A stretch of DNA of 47,452 nt, taken from NCBI GenBank assembly GCA_017592665.1, contig JAGFNW010000044.1, forward strand, positions 14,751 to 62,202. The letters are read 5' to 3'. The first letter of the stretch is position 1. Each line of letters starts with the position of its first letter. The notes beneath the pieces are model-generated. The model saw nothing but the letters and a program-made list of their open reading frames with translations, made no database searches and was not told the DNA's origin. Position numbers and translations under genes: made by a program. Shown here piece after piece: positions 16,659 to 24,010 of this stretch. This stretch comes from Streptosporangiaceae bacterium NEAU-GS5. GTDB taxonomy: Bacteria > Actinomycetota > Actinomycetes > Streptosporangiales > Streptosporangiaceae.

Positions 16659-17325
16659 CGTCAGCCAAACCTTTTCGTCGTCGGGTCCCCTCGCGGGGCT
16701 GTCACTGCTCTGACGGACTTCGCTCGGAGCTATGACGCGAACGAAGAAACCTGTAGGAAAGATTCCGCTTCCAGGCCCATCTGTAACGCGGATCACAGCT
16801 AGACATTGGGCACCTACCTGCGCAAACATCGCCAACCGGCGGATGTTTGCGATGGTTTTGCGCGTCCTCCACGGGAGTGTATCGGGCAAATGATCTTACC
16901 TAGTGCGTACGGGACGATGCTATGACAACGCACCGACACTCCGCCGCAGGACACTCAACGTTTCCTCCATAACACCGCCCGGTCAGCCCCATCCCACCCA
17001 AACCCCACCCCCGCCGCCCCGCTATACCCCTCGCCTGCCCCAACCACCCCACACCTCTCGCCTGCCCCAACCGCCCCGCCCGTGTCTGCCTGCCCCAACC
17101 ATCCCGCCCGTTTCCCCACTGTCGCTGTCGCTGTCGCTGCCGTCGGCCCGCCCGTGCCGCCGCCCCCCGCGCGCTGGCCCCGCGGCCGTGCCGCCACGTC
17201 CGCACACACGACGGCCCCACTTCACCCCGCGAGGCCGGTCAGGCGATGCCATCTATCGTTTCGCCACCACCCCACGAGGTGCGGTATGGTTTCTTCCGTC
17301 GGGGCTCTAGGGCATCGGCCATCCC
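16659..17325. other. Long intergenic region with C-rich tract
   Basis: There is no convincing gene in these 667 bases. The part nearest ssgB should hold its promoter. Positions 16980-17150 are an extremely C-rich strand with three copies of a GCCTGCCCCAACC phrase (about 17035, 17062 and 17088) and a (GTCGCT)3 run near 17120. The complementary strand is G-run rich between about 16985 and 17025 and could form G-quadruplexes. Coding frames across it are low-complexity Pro/Ser/Thr and are not believed. Confidence 0.6.
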
Positions 17326-17397
17326 GGGCGATTGGCTCAGCGGGAGAGCGCTTCGTTCACACCGAAGAGGTCACTGGTTCGATCCCAGTATCGCCCA
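17326..17397 (+). tRNA. tRNA-Val (CAC), probable attachment site
   Basis: Acceptor GGGCGAT pairs with ATCGCCC, the anticodon loop is TTCACAC (anticodon CAC), the T loop has GGTTCGATCCC and the discriminator is A. The integrase gene ends only 94 bases beyond it, the usual arrangement for elements that integrate into a tRNA 3' end. A hairpin followed by T residues lies at 17418-17450. Confidence 0.95.
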
Positions 17398-17417
17398 CCG
17401 GCGTTACAGCAGCTCAC

Positions 17418-17450
17418 AAGGGGTTTCGGAGAAGATCCGAGGCCCCTTTT
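17418..17450 (+). terminator. Terminator after tRNA-Val
   Basis: AAGGGG (17418-17423) pairs with CCCCTT (17443-17448) and CGGA with TCCG inside it, separated by a 3x3 internal loop, with a GAAGA apex. A short T-run ends it. Confidence 0.6.
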
Positions 17451-17491
17451 CCGATCTTCAAAGGTCAATGGGAGCCAAACTGGGAGCCACC

Positions 17492-18682
17492 TCAGGCGGA
17501 CTCTACCTGTCGGCTATCGCCGAAGATTGTGTTCATTGCTTCGGCACCCGCGGTGATCACCGGCTTGAGCTGATGCCGGTACACCTGCTCGGTGACCGAG
17601 GTACCCGCGTGCCCGACGAGATCGGCGATGGTCTCGAGAGGTACGCCGTTGTCACTCATGATCGAGACGAATGAGTGACGGAGTTCTCGGGGAGTCCAGT
17701 CTTCCCCGATCCCTGCTTTCCTGGTGATGGCCCGGAAGGACCGCCGCACGTTGCCGGCATCCAGGGGATTGCCGGACGCTGTGCAGAACACCAGTCCCTG
17801 ATCGCGCCACGCTTCGCCTGCTTTGAGGCGGTGCGCGGTCTGGGTCATGTGGTGCCGGCGCAGCGCTGTGGCGGCGTGCTCGGGCAGTTCGAGCGTCCGG
17901 CGGGATTTACGGGTCTTGGTGTCCCCACCGACCCGCTTGGACCGCCACACATAGATCGCGAACTTCTGGTGGTCGAACCCGACCTCGGTGACCGGTCGCC
18001 AGCGTTTGGCCTTCGGCATCCACGCGACGACGTGATCCCAGCGAAGTGCCCGGGCTTCCTCGGTGCGGATCCCGGTCAGCAGGCTGACGACCACATAGGC
18101 GTTCAGGCCCGATGACCTGGCGGCCGCCATGACCGCCGTGGCCTGAGCGAAGGTCAGGGCCTTGCTTGGGCGCCCGATCCTGCCTTTGGGCGTGATGACC
18201 AGCTCGGCGACGTTCCTGAGGATCAGGTCACGAGCCTGAGCCTGCCGGATCGCCCGCTTGAGGATCGAGTGGACGGTCAGCAGGCTGCGTGTGGACAGCG
18301 CATCCGTCAGGCCGTCGAGCCAGCCATCCACGTCATCGGCTCGAAGTCGTTGAAGCTTGATCTTGCCGATGAGCGGGATGACGTGCTTGTCGGCCAGGTT
18401 GCGGAGGGTTTCAAGGGTGCTTTCGCTGCGTCCCTTGAGTCCTTTGGCGAACCAATCCCTTACCGCATCGTGCACGGTGTAGTTCTCGGAACTGATGACG
18501 CCGGCTTCGAGGTCTTTGACGGCTCGGACGAGTCTGTCTTTGACCTGTGCCTTGGTCCGGCCTCTGCGCTTGAGCCGCTGGCGTTTGCCGTCGGGGCCGA
18601 ACCCGAGGGAGATGGCTCCGATGTAGCCGCCGTCTGCCTCGTAGATGGTGCCCTCATGCTTTCCGATCAGGATCTTGGACAA
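17492..18682 (-). CDS. int: Tyrosine site-specific integrase
   Basis: The protein has 396 residues: an N-terminal AP2-like arm-binding segment (GKHEGTIYEADGGYIGAI), a SAM-like core-binding domain and a catalytic domain. Catalytic residues are Arg206 (LLTGIRTEEARAL), the box PRELRHSFVS with Arg335, His358 (ADLVGHAG) and Tyr368 (EQVYRHQ), so it looks active. The start is a TTG at 18682 with GAGGAGGG spaced well. The gene overlaps the preceding RHH gene by 29 bases. Its 3' end faces tRNA-Val(CAC), indicating the target site. Confidence 0.92.
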   Translation of the reverse strand: MSKILIGKHEGTIYEADGGYIGAISLGFGPDGKRQRLKRRGRTKAQVKDRLVRAVKDLEAGVISSENYTVHDAVRDWFAKGLKGRSESTLETLRNLADKHVIPLIGKIKLQRLRADDVDGWLDGLTDALSTRSLLTVHSILKRAIRQAQARDLILRNVAELVITPKGRIGRPSKALTFAQATAVMAAARSSGLNAYVVVSLLTGIRTEEARALRWDHVVAWMPKAKRWRPVTEVGFDHQKFAIYVWRSKRVGGDTKTRKSRRTLELPEHAATALRRHHMTQTAHRLKAGEAWRDQGLVFCTASGNPLDAGNVRRSFRAITRKAGIGEDWTPRELRHSFVSIMSDNGVPLETIADLVGHAGTSVTEQVYRHQLKPVITAGAEAMNTIFGDSRQVESA

Positions 18683-18839
18683 ATAGTCCCTCCTCGTGGC
18701 GGTTGAGGTATTCCTCGATCGCCTTCCTGATCACCCATGAGATGGCGCGCTCTTGTATTTCGGCGTAACGGGCGAGGCGCTCTTTCAGTGCTGCTTCCAC
18801 CCGTACGGGGGGCAGCGTGCTTGTCTTCTCGCCCGTCAT
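18654..18839 (-). CDS. Ribbon-helix-helix (CopG/Arc-type) protein
   Basis: The protein has 61 residues starting MTGEKTSTLPPVRVEAALKE. A beta-strand (LPPVRV) followed by two helices (LKERLARYAEIQ and ISWVIRKAIEEYLNRH) is the RHH pattern. An AAAGGAAG lies before the ATG at 18839. It overlaps the integrase start by 29 bases, so the two are coupled and it may regulate int. A palindromic candidate operator lies upstream at 18960-18986. Confidence 0.8.
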   Translation of the reverse strand: MTGEKTSTLPPVRVEAALKERLARYAEIQERAISWVIRKAIEEYLNRHEEGLFVQDPDRKA

Positions 18840-18959
18840 TTGGTGCTTCCTTTCGTGATCTTGACAGTGGACGGACTGAGCGCGTTCGCGTCGATGGAGT
18901 TTTCAAGAGGCGTCCATTCCGGGGACCTTCCTCCGGTACTGGAGGCGCGTCCCAGGAAT

Positions 18960-18986
18960 GCATAGCAAAGTAACACATAGCTATGC
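18960..18986 (-). promoter_or_regulatory. Candidate operator upstream of rhh-int
   Basis: GCATAGC (18960-18966) and GCTATGC (18980-18986) form a perfect 7-bp inverted repeat. The second arm is nested in a perfect palindrome, CATAGCTATG (18976-18985). The patch is AT-rich and immediately follows the xis stop, so it is placed to control rhh and int separately from xis. Confidence 0.4.
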
Positions 18987-19163
18987 TCATCGGTCAAGGC
19001 CCTGCGATTCGAGGGACGCGACGAAATCGGCGAGATGACGATCGGTGATCCGGCGCAGCTTCCCGATCTTGATGCTGTTCAGCTGTCCGGTGCGGAGCAG
19101 GAAGTAGACCTTGTCGCGCCCGATGCTGAGCATCTCGGCGACCTGTTCGACGGTGTATGCCTG
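18987..19163 (-). CDS. xis: Excisionase-like helix-turn-helix protein
   Basis: The protein has 58 residues from MQAYTVEQVAEMLSIGRDKV. It has the winged-helix DNA-binding pattern of actinomycete element Xis proteins (YTVEQVAEML, VYFLLRTGQL, IGKLRRITDRHLADFV). The ATG at 19163 is spaced 8 bases from an ideal AAGGAGGTGA; upstream ATG and GTG codons overlap that site. The likely role is directing integrase to excision. It is in the same orientation as the translocase gene upstream. Confidence 0.85.
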   Translation of the reverse strand, partial: QAYTVEQVAEMLSIGRDKVYFLLRTGQLNSIKIGKLRRITDRHLADFVASLESQGLDR

Positions 19164-19250
19164 CATGACGGGCATCACCTCCTTTCGCCCCCTGTCGGGG
19201 GCTGGTTGGTCTGTGGTTGGCGATCACCTCTCTTGGTCACGGGCTGTGAT

Positions 19251-19326
19251 CGTCCGCGGGTTCGTCCGCGTCCGCGATCCCGCGCCTTGGTGCAGACGCG
19301 CGCGGACGCGGACAAGTACGCGGACG
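19251..19326. repeat. 26-bp inverted repeat built from GTCCGC hexamers (candidate clt/ori)
   Basis: Arms 19251-19276 and 19301-19326 match at 22 of 26 positions when one is reverse-complemented, around a 24-base spacer. Each arm has three GTCCGC hexamers with mirrored spacing (starts at 19252, 19264 and 19270; complements at 19302, 19308 and 19320). It lies in the gap between xis and the end of the FtsK/TraB-type gene. Streptomyces TraB proteins bind 8-bp repeats (TRS) in the clt transfer locus next to tra, so this is a candidate clt. A replication or regulator site is also possible. Confidence 0.5.
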
Positions 19327-19334
19327 AACGACGG

Positions 19335-21158
19335 TTACGTTTCGTGGTCAGTGACGGCGCGCCACCATCCCCTCTGGACCTGCTCTGCTTGGCCGGCGTC
19401 GGCCAGCTGGCGCAGCCGCTGATAGATCCAGGTGCGCCGCATGCCGGTCGCTTCGATCAGCTCGGCGATGGTGAGGCCGTGCTCAGGAGCCCCGCGCAAG
19501 GCGGCCCACAAGGATTCCTCCGCGCCGCCGTGAGCGGCGTGGCGAGCATGTCCGCCGGTCGGCTCCCCGGGTCTTTCGGGGGGATCTGCGGCCGTGTGTG
19601 CGGCTGCTTCGGCCAGTGCGACGGTGGAGACCGCATCGAGGGCGGGCCGCCGTTCGGCATGCCGTACGGCGGTGTGCCGAACGGTGGTGTCGTCGAGGAG
19701 GTAGGCGCGAGCACGGCGGGCGATGTCGTGCTCGGGGGCGCTGATGAGGAACTTGCCGAGTGCATCGAGCCGGTCGGCGTGCCATCCGGCGCGGTGCATG
19801 CCCTGGCCCAGGATGAGGTCGGCGTCGCGGCGTTCGCGGACGCGGAAACAGATGCGCACGTCCATCTGGGAGCGGACGGCGCTGTTGCCCATCGCCTTCT
19901 GCGAGGGGCGTTGGGTGGCGGCGATCAGGGTGACGGCGGGTGCGCGTCCGCGGCGGGCGATCGAGTCGGCGAATCCGATGGCGTCGGGGGCTTCCTCGAC
20001 GAGTTCGGCGTATTCGTCGATGAGCAGGATGAGCGCGGGCGCGTCCAGGGCGGGTTCCCACACGCGTAGTCCGTGCATGGCGAGCATTTCCGCGCGCCCG
20101 TCGAGGATGGCGACCGCGTCTTTGAGCAGTGCGGCGGCTTCGCGTGGGGTGGTGGCGATGCGGTAGAGGCAGGAGGCCCACGGGAGGAGTTCCATGCCGC
20201 GTTTGAGGTCGACGCCCCATACGATCGCGTCGGGGCTGGCGGACAGGTTGCCCATGATGACGTTGACCCCGCCGCTTTTGCCGGATCCGGCGACGCCGCC
20301 GACCAGGACGTGGCGGCGCAGCAGCGACACCCGGGCCGGGCTGCCATCTTCGAACACCCCGAGTTCGACCGGCTGGGTGATCGAGGTGATCGATGGGCCG
20401 GGCCAGCTGATGGCGTCGGCGTGCGGGTCGGTCTGGATGACCCGTAGCTCCAGCCGGTTGGCGCGTTCGGGGATGGGTTGGATGCGGACGGCGCCGCGGC
20501 GGGTGCCGAGTCCGGATTCGATCGCGGGAATCTTGCCGATGGCGTCCTCGACCGTCTGCCCACGTGCCAGGGCCAGGCGCACCCGATATCCCCACAGGTC
20601 CACCAGGGCTGACTGGATCCGCGATCCGGCCAGGCCGACGGCGTCGGAGATCTCGGGCCAGGCGGCGAGGGTGCGTTCCACCCGGACCCGGGCCCGGCGG
20701 CGGCGGTGCGCCCACCACGGGACGGCCAGCACCAGACCACCACTGAGCAGGATCGCGGGCAGCGGCGGTCTGCCGGGACTGAACGCGGTAGCGGCGGCGA
20801 TCCAGTCGCCGGCCGCGGCGATGACGGTGGCCGCGTAGATGCGCTCGGGCAACCTCAGCCTGATGGCTGACCCGAGCACGGCGACCAGGCCGGCCATGGT
20901 CGTGGAGACCACGACGATCCAGGCCGCCCACTGGGGGTGGGTGATGTGCAGGGTGACGGCCGTGATCTCGGTGAGCAGGGTCACGACCATTGGGGCGAGT
21001 TCGGAGCGGTAGCGCCACAGCCAATGGGCGATGGTCATGAACGCGATCGGCGCGAATGCTGCGTCGTCGTTGATCATCATCATCGGTTCGACGCCCCAGC
21101 GGCGCATCCGGCGGGCGTTGCGCCGGATCTGATGGCGCGACAGGTGACGATGTCTCAT
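19335..21158 (-). CDS. FtsK/SpoIIIE-type conjugal DNA translocase (TraB/TraSA-like)
   Basis: The protein has 607 residues. Hydrophobic segments at about 55-150 (LAPMVVTLLTEITAVTL, IVVVSTTMAGLVAVLG, LPAILLSGGLVLAVPWW) anchor it to the membrane. The motor has Walker A GGVAGSGKS (about 288-295) and Walker B LILLIDEYAEL, plus the FtsK-type IAATQRPSQ. The C-terminus (AALRGAPEHGLTIAELIEAT) looks like a winged helix for DNA recognition. In actinomycete elements this single hexameric pump moves double-stranded DNA between mycelia. The ATG at 21158 overlaps the upstream stop as ATGA. Confidence 0.9.
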   Translation of the reverse strand: MRHRHLSRHQIRRNARRMRRWGVEPMMMINDDAAFAPIAFMTIAHWLWRYRSELAPMVVTLLTEITAVTLHITHPQWAAWIVVVSTTMAGLVAVLGSAIRLRLPERIYAATVIAAAGDWIAAATAFSPGRPPLPAILLSGGLVLAVPWWAHRRRRARVRVERTLAAWPEISDAVGLAGSRIQSALVDLWGYRVRLALARGQTVEDAIGKIPAIESGLGTRRGAVRIQPIPERANRLELRVIQTDPHADAISWPGPSITSITQPVELGVFEDGSPARVSLLRRHVLVGGVAGSGKSGGVNVIMGNLSASPDAIVWGVDLKRGMELLPWASCLYRIATTPREAAALLKDAVAILDGRAEMLAMHGLRVWEPALDAPALILLIDEYAELVEEAPDAIGFADSIARRGRAPAVTLIAATQRPSQKAMGNSAVRSQMDVRICFRVRERRDADLILGQGMHRAGWHADRLDALGKFLISAPEHDIARRARAYLLDDTTVRHTAVRHAERRPALDAVSTVALAEAAAHTAADPPERPGEPTGGHARHAAHGGAEESLWAALRGAPEHGLTIAELIEATGMRRTWIYQRLRQLADAGQAEQVQRGWWRAVTDHET

Positions 21159-21508
21159 CGACTGTCGCCCCCAGCCGACCCGGTGGGATCGGACAGCTCG
21201 TCGCGCAGGTAGTAGAGGGGATCGGGTTCGCCCTCGTGTGCGGCGGCGAGTGTGGCGCGGGCAGCGGCGATCAGGTTGGCGTGATCGCGGCGGACTCGGG
21301 CGAGCAGAGAGCGAAGTCGGCTGGCTTCGTCGCACAGGGCGGGGATGAAGTCCAGAGCGGACAGAACGGCCGATCCGGTCTCGATGCCCCGGAGCAGGGA
21401 CAGCAGCGCAGGATGTGTGGCGAGTCGGTGGACGGTATGAAGGTAGTGGCGTCGCGCTTCCTGCGGGTCGATCAGTGGGTCATGCGGCGTGGTCTGCGTG
21501 TTGACCAC
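21155..21508 (-). CDS. Hypothetical element protein upstream of translocase
   Basis: The protein has 117 mostly helical residues (AALCDEASRLRSLLARVRRD-like stretches). I do not recognise a family. The GTG at 21508 directly abuts a GGGAGG, which is too close for ideal spacing, so the start is uncertain. The stop overlaps the translocase ATG by 4 bases, showing translational coupling within the transfer module. Confidence 0.65.
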   Translation of the reverse strand: MVNTQTTPHDPLIDPQEARRHYLHTVHRLATHPALLSLLRGIETGSAVLSALDFIPALCDEASRLRSLLARVRRDHANLIAAARATLAAAHEGEPDPLYYLRDELSDPTGSAGGDSR

Positions 21509-21597
21509 CTCCCTTCATCCCAGGGACAGGGCGAGACCTGCCCCTGGGACAGTCGATGGCGGATGGTGCGGGGGAGCATGTGCTGATGACATTTCAT
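21472..21597 (-). CDS. Possible small leader ORF
   Basis: A 41-codon frame begins MKCHQHMLPRTIRHRL at an ATG (21597) with a good AAAGGAGA 7 bases away. It overlaps the start of the 117-residue protein. It may be a real element gene or a leader whose translation opens the next start. The amino-acid composition is not convincing. Confidence 0.35.
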   Translation of the reverse strand: MKCHQHMLPRTIRHRLSQGQVSPCPWDEGRWSTRRPRRMTH

Positions 21598-21622
21598 GAT
21601 CGTTCTCCTTTCGTACGGGAAT

Positions 21623-21814
21623 TCAGATGTGGCCGGAGATGGTGCGGGCGATCGCGGAGATCAGGCCCCGCACCTCGGGATCAGCGGCCGTCTTGCTGAG
21701 GTAGAAGCCGAACAGCACGCACACGGCGGCGTGCCACAGCGCCAGACGGGTGTAGCGCAGAGCCAGCACCACGAGGGCGCCGAGGAGCAGCACCACGGAG
21801 ACGGAGATCACCAA
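21623..21814 (-). CDS. Small membrane protein of the element
   Basis: The protein has 63 residues with two hydrophobic stretches (ISVSVVLLLGALVVLAL and WHAAVCVLFGFYL). Starts TTG 21814 and GTG 21811 both follow AAAGGAGGTGA. Short membrane proteins beside translocases in actinomycete elements often act in intramycelial spread (Spd). That role is inferred from position only. Confidence 0.65.
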   Translation of the reverse strand: MVISVSVVLLLGALVVLALRYTRLALWHAAVCVLFGFYLSKTAADPEVRGLISAIARTISGHI

Positions 21815-21820
21815 CGTCGT

Positions 21821-22024
21821 TCACCTCCTTTCACGGCTGGTGTCGCGTGAGTCGATCACGTACATGCCGCATATGCGGCGGCTCAGCGCCGCACGTGCCG
21901 TTGCCGGGGTGTGGTGGACGCCGGTCCGTGTCCGGTCTTCGTGCTTCATCGCGGCGATCAGAACCAGCGCGACGCCGGCCAGTGTGAGCAGTGCACCCAC
22001 GGCGATGGCGCCGATGGCTAGCAA
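21821..22024 (-). CDS. Small membrane protein of the element
   Basis: The protein has 67 residues from a TTG at 22024 that overlaps the stop of the zinc-ribbon gene. One long hydrophobic segment (AIGAIAVGALLTLAGVALVL) is followed by a basic tail. A GGAAG about 11 bases upstream supports the TTG. The frame stays open upstream to 22087, but that part lies inside the zinc-ribbon gene. Possible spread or transfer accessory. Confidence 0.55.
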   Translation of the reverse strand: MLAIGAIAVGALLTLAGVALVLIAAMKHEDRTRTGVHHTPATARAALSRRICGMYVIDSRDTSRERR

Positions 22025-22167
22025 GGCTCGTCTTCTTCCAGGTAGCGGGGGGCCTTGCGGCGCTTCCACCGCCAGCGCGCGATGCACTTGTGACAGCGGC
22101 GGTTGCCTTCCTCGACGGAGGCGCCGCAGCCGCAGCGCCGGCCTAAGCCCGGGATGTTGGTTCGCAT
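22018..22167 (-). CDS. Small zinc-ribbon-like protein
   Basis: The protein has 49 residues starting MRTNIPGLGRRCGCG. The Cys pairs CGC (12-14) and CHKC (25-28) suggest a small zinc site. The rest is basic (RWRWKRRKAPRY). An excellent AAGGAGGTGA lies 9 bases before the ATG. It is the first gene after the operator region and so probably opens the transfer operon. The function is not known. Confidence 0.65.
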   Translation of the reverse strand: MRTNIPGLGRRCGCGASVEEGNRRCHKCIARWRWKRRKAPRYLEEDEPC

Positions 22168-22260
22168 GTCAGGCGTTCACCTCCTTCTCGGTGTCCGATG
22201 GGGCTTTGAAGTGCTGTCTGGGTGCGTAGGTCATGCGGGTCGCTCCTTGATGAATGGTGC

Positions 22261-22308
22261 AACGTAGTACGTTCAACGTTGCCAACTGTACGGCTAACGT
22301 AGTACGTT
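22261..22308. promoter_or_regulatory. Paired palindromic operators between element operon and gntR
   Basis: AACGTAGTACGTT occurs twice exactly (22261-22273 and 22296-22308), each a perfect palindrome around a central G, with 35 bases between centres. CAACGTTG (22274-22281) lies between them. They sit in the divergent gap between the minus-strand transfer genes and the plus-strand GntR regulator. They are the obvious candidate sites for that regulator. Confidence 0.7.
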
Positions 22309-22384
22309 GTGTCAAGAGTTCCCGCCATAACAAGAAGCGATACGAAATCCGGGCTACACCAAGCCCCAGCAAGGAGGCTCCATC

Positions 22385-23134
22385 GTGGAGATCAAGACTC
22401 CCGTGTCCCGATGGAAGCAAGTAGCCGAGTACCTCAAAGAGCAGATCCAGAACGGTACGTTCCCAGCCGGCCAGCTCCTCCCTTCGGAGCAGCAGCTCGC
22501 CGAGGAGTTCGGCCTGTCCCGCCCGACGATCCGCAACGCGATCAACGAGCTGAAAGCAGCCGGACTGGTCGAGGTCCAGCGCCCCCGCGGGACCATCGTC
22601 CGCTCCCCGCTGTCGCGTCCCGCGCACATCGAGCGCCGCGGACTGACGCGCATGTCCGACAGGTCATACACGGAGACCGGCGAGCTGGACTGGCACGACG
22701 TGGACAGTCCCACTTTCGCCCGCGTCAACGCCACCGTGGATCAAGCACACTTGCTCGGCATCCCTGCGGGAGAGCCGATGCTGACGCGGACTACCGTCCA
22801 GTCAGCAGAGCAGATTACGCGGCTGCACCGAACCAGCGTCCCGTTCAGCGTCGCAGCCGAAACGCCCCTCGCCGACGACGCGCAGCTCCCAGCGTCTGAC
22901 GAGGTCTATGCACTGTTTGACGGCCGTGGCCGACTGAGCTGGGAGGAATTCGTGCGCGCACGAATGCCGCTCCCGGACGAAGCGCAAACCCTGCGGGCGG
23001 CCTCCGGCGTCCCTGTGCTCCACATCACCCGCATGGCCAGTGTGGACAAGCATCCCGTGGCAATGGAGGAGATCGTCGTACGAGGCGATGCCCTAGAGGT
23101 CGTCTACGGGATGCCGGTCACGAAGACAAGATGA
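22385..23134 (+). CDS. GntR/HutC-type regulator (KorSA-like)
   Basis: The protein has 249 residues from a GTG with AAGGAGG upstream. Residues 8-75 are a GntR winged helix (VAEYLKEQIQNGTFPAGQLL, LAEEFGLSRPTIRNAINEL). Residues about 95-249 are a UTRA effector-binding domain (VYALFDGRGRLSWEEFVRAR, GVPVLHITRMA). Such regulators repress transfer and integration genes of actinomycete elements (KorSA in pSAM2). The divergent arrangement and twin palindromes fit that role. A decayed copy of its C-terminal half lies at 23582-23943. Confidence 0.88.
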   Translation: MEIKTPVSRWKQVAEYLKEQIQNGTFPAGQLLPSEQQLAEEFGLSRPTIRNAINELKAAGLVEVQRPRGTIVRSPLSRPAHIERRGLTRMSDRSYTETGELDWHDVDSPTFARVNATVDQAHLLGIPAGEPMLTRTTVQSAEQITRLHRTSVPFSVAAETPLADDAQLPASDEVYALFDGRGRLSWEEFVRARMPLPDEAQTLRAASGVPVLHITRMASVDKHPVAMEEIVVRGDALEVVYGMPVTKTR

Positions 23135-23177
23135 GTCCGCATGAGATCCTGCCCTGGTCGGAGCCTTCGAGCTACTC

Positions 23178-23450
23178 ATGCTGCTGACCCGAAACGCAGC
23201 AGCACCCGCAACCGAACAGCCTGCGGAGATGTCAGACGTGACCGCTTCGGCGCCTGCTGAGGCCGAACTCGCCCATGTGGTGCAGACACTTGAGGAGGCA
23301 GTTCTCGCCGATTACATGGCGAGCCTGAACAGGCCAGGGCGGCCGTTGTCCCAGCGGTTCCTCGCCGACAAGCACGGCGTTGATCGCCGCAAGGTGGAGC
23401 AGATCATCGCCACTGTGGCACAACCTGCCCCAGGCCGCGCCACCCGGTAG
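23178..23450 (+). CDS. Small HTH-like protein after gntR
   Basis: The protein has 90 residues: an Ala-rich N-terminus, then ELAHVVQTLEEAVLADYMAS and PLSQRFLADKHGVDRRKVEQ, the latter with helix-turn-helix spacing. It is close downstream of gntR and probably in the same transcript. Starts at 23178 and at a later ATG or GTG are possible, as no ribosome site is clearly best. Confidence 0.6.
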   Translation: MLLTRNAAAPATEQPAEMSDVTASAPAEAELAHVVQTLEEAVLADYMASLNRPGRPLSQRFLADKHGVDRRKVEQIIATVAQPAPGRATR

Positions 23451-23581
23451 AGAATTGTCTGAGTTCTTGCTCCATGCTGGCGAATCGCGAAGACGCGGAA
23501 CTTCGCCGAGTTTCGCTCGATCGTGGTGGAGCGCGGCGATGTGGCCATGTGTCGCACCGGCTTTGAGCAGGTTCGAAGTTC

Positions 23582-23943
23582 AACATTCGCCGCATCCACC
23601 GCTTCAGCGTCCCGTTCAGCGTCGCCCAGGACACCCCCTCGCCGACCACGCTCACCTACCTACCTACCTACCTACCTACCTACCTACCTACCTACCTACC
23701 TACCGCCGACGAGGTCTACGCCCTGTTCGACCGCGGCGGCCGCCTGCATTGGGAGGAAAACGTGTGGGCTTGCATGTCCCTCCCCAATGAGGCAGACGCC
23801 CTGAAGGCGTCCGCTGGCACGCCCGTGCTGCACATCACCCGCATCGCCGCACTGGACAAGAAGCCGGTCGTCATGGAAGAGACCCTCATACGAGGGGACG
23901 CCCTCGAAGCGGCATATGGGTTGATCGTCACGAAGTCCCGCAC
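23582..23943 (+). pseudogene. Decayed duplicate of GntR UTRA domain
   Basis: The frame reads IHRFSVPFSVAQDTPSP, then the repeat-encoded TYLP units, then ADEVYALFDRGGRLHWEENV, TPVLHITRIAALDKKPVVME and GDALEAAYGLIVTKSRT. This is collinear with residues about 140-249 of the GntR protein 800 bases upstream. A TGA at 23564 and the lack of a start codon before the tract show that the N-terminal part is gone. It has lost its stop and runs in frame into cutA. Duplication followed by decay is the best reading. Confidence 0.75.
23654..23704. repeat. Tetranucleotide tract (ACCT)n, 51 bp
   Basis: It is an uninterrupted ACCT repeat of about 12.75 units, inserted within the decayed UTRA copy where the intact copy has a short unrelated stretch. 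Its 51 bases are 17 codons, so the flanking frame is kept at the present copy number. Such tracts are rare in genomes this GC-rich and can slip during replication. Confidence 0.9.
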
Positions 23944-24010
23944 GGCGCGGTTAAGCCCTCCACAATATGGAGAGCGTTCAAAACATCGCCAGCCGGAGAA
24001 GGGCTCACGG

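Noticed and set aside
16980-17150. CRISPR-like spacing of CCTGCCCCAACC phrases
   Set aside because: Only three copies with unequal, low-complexity spacers; not an array.
23380-23804. Frames encoding long Tyr-Leu-Pro-Thr runs
   Set aside because: They are translations of the ACCT tract in dead frames.
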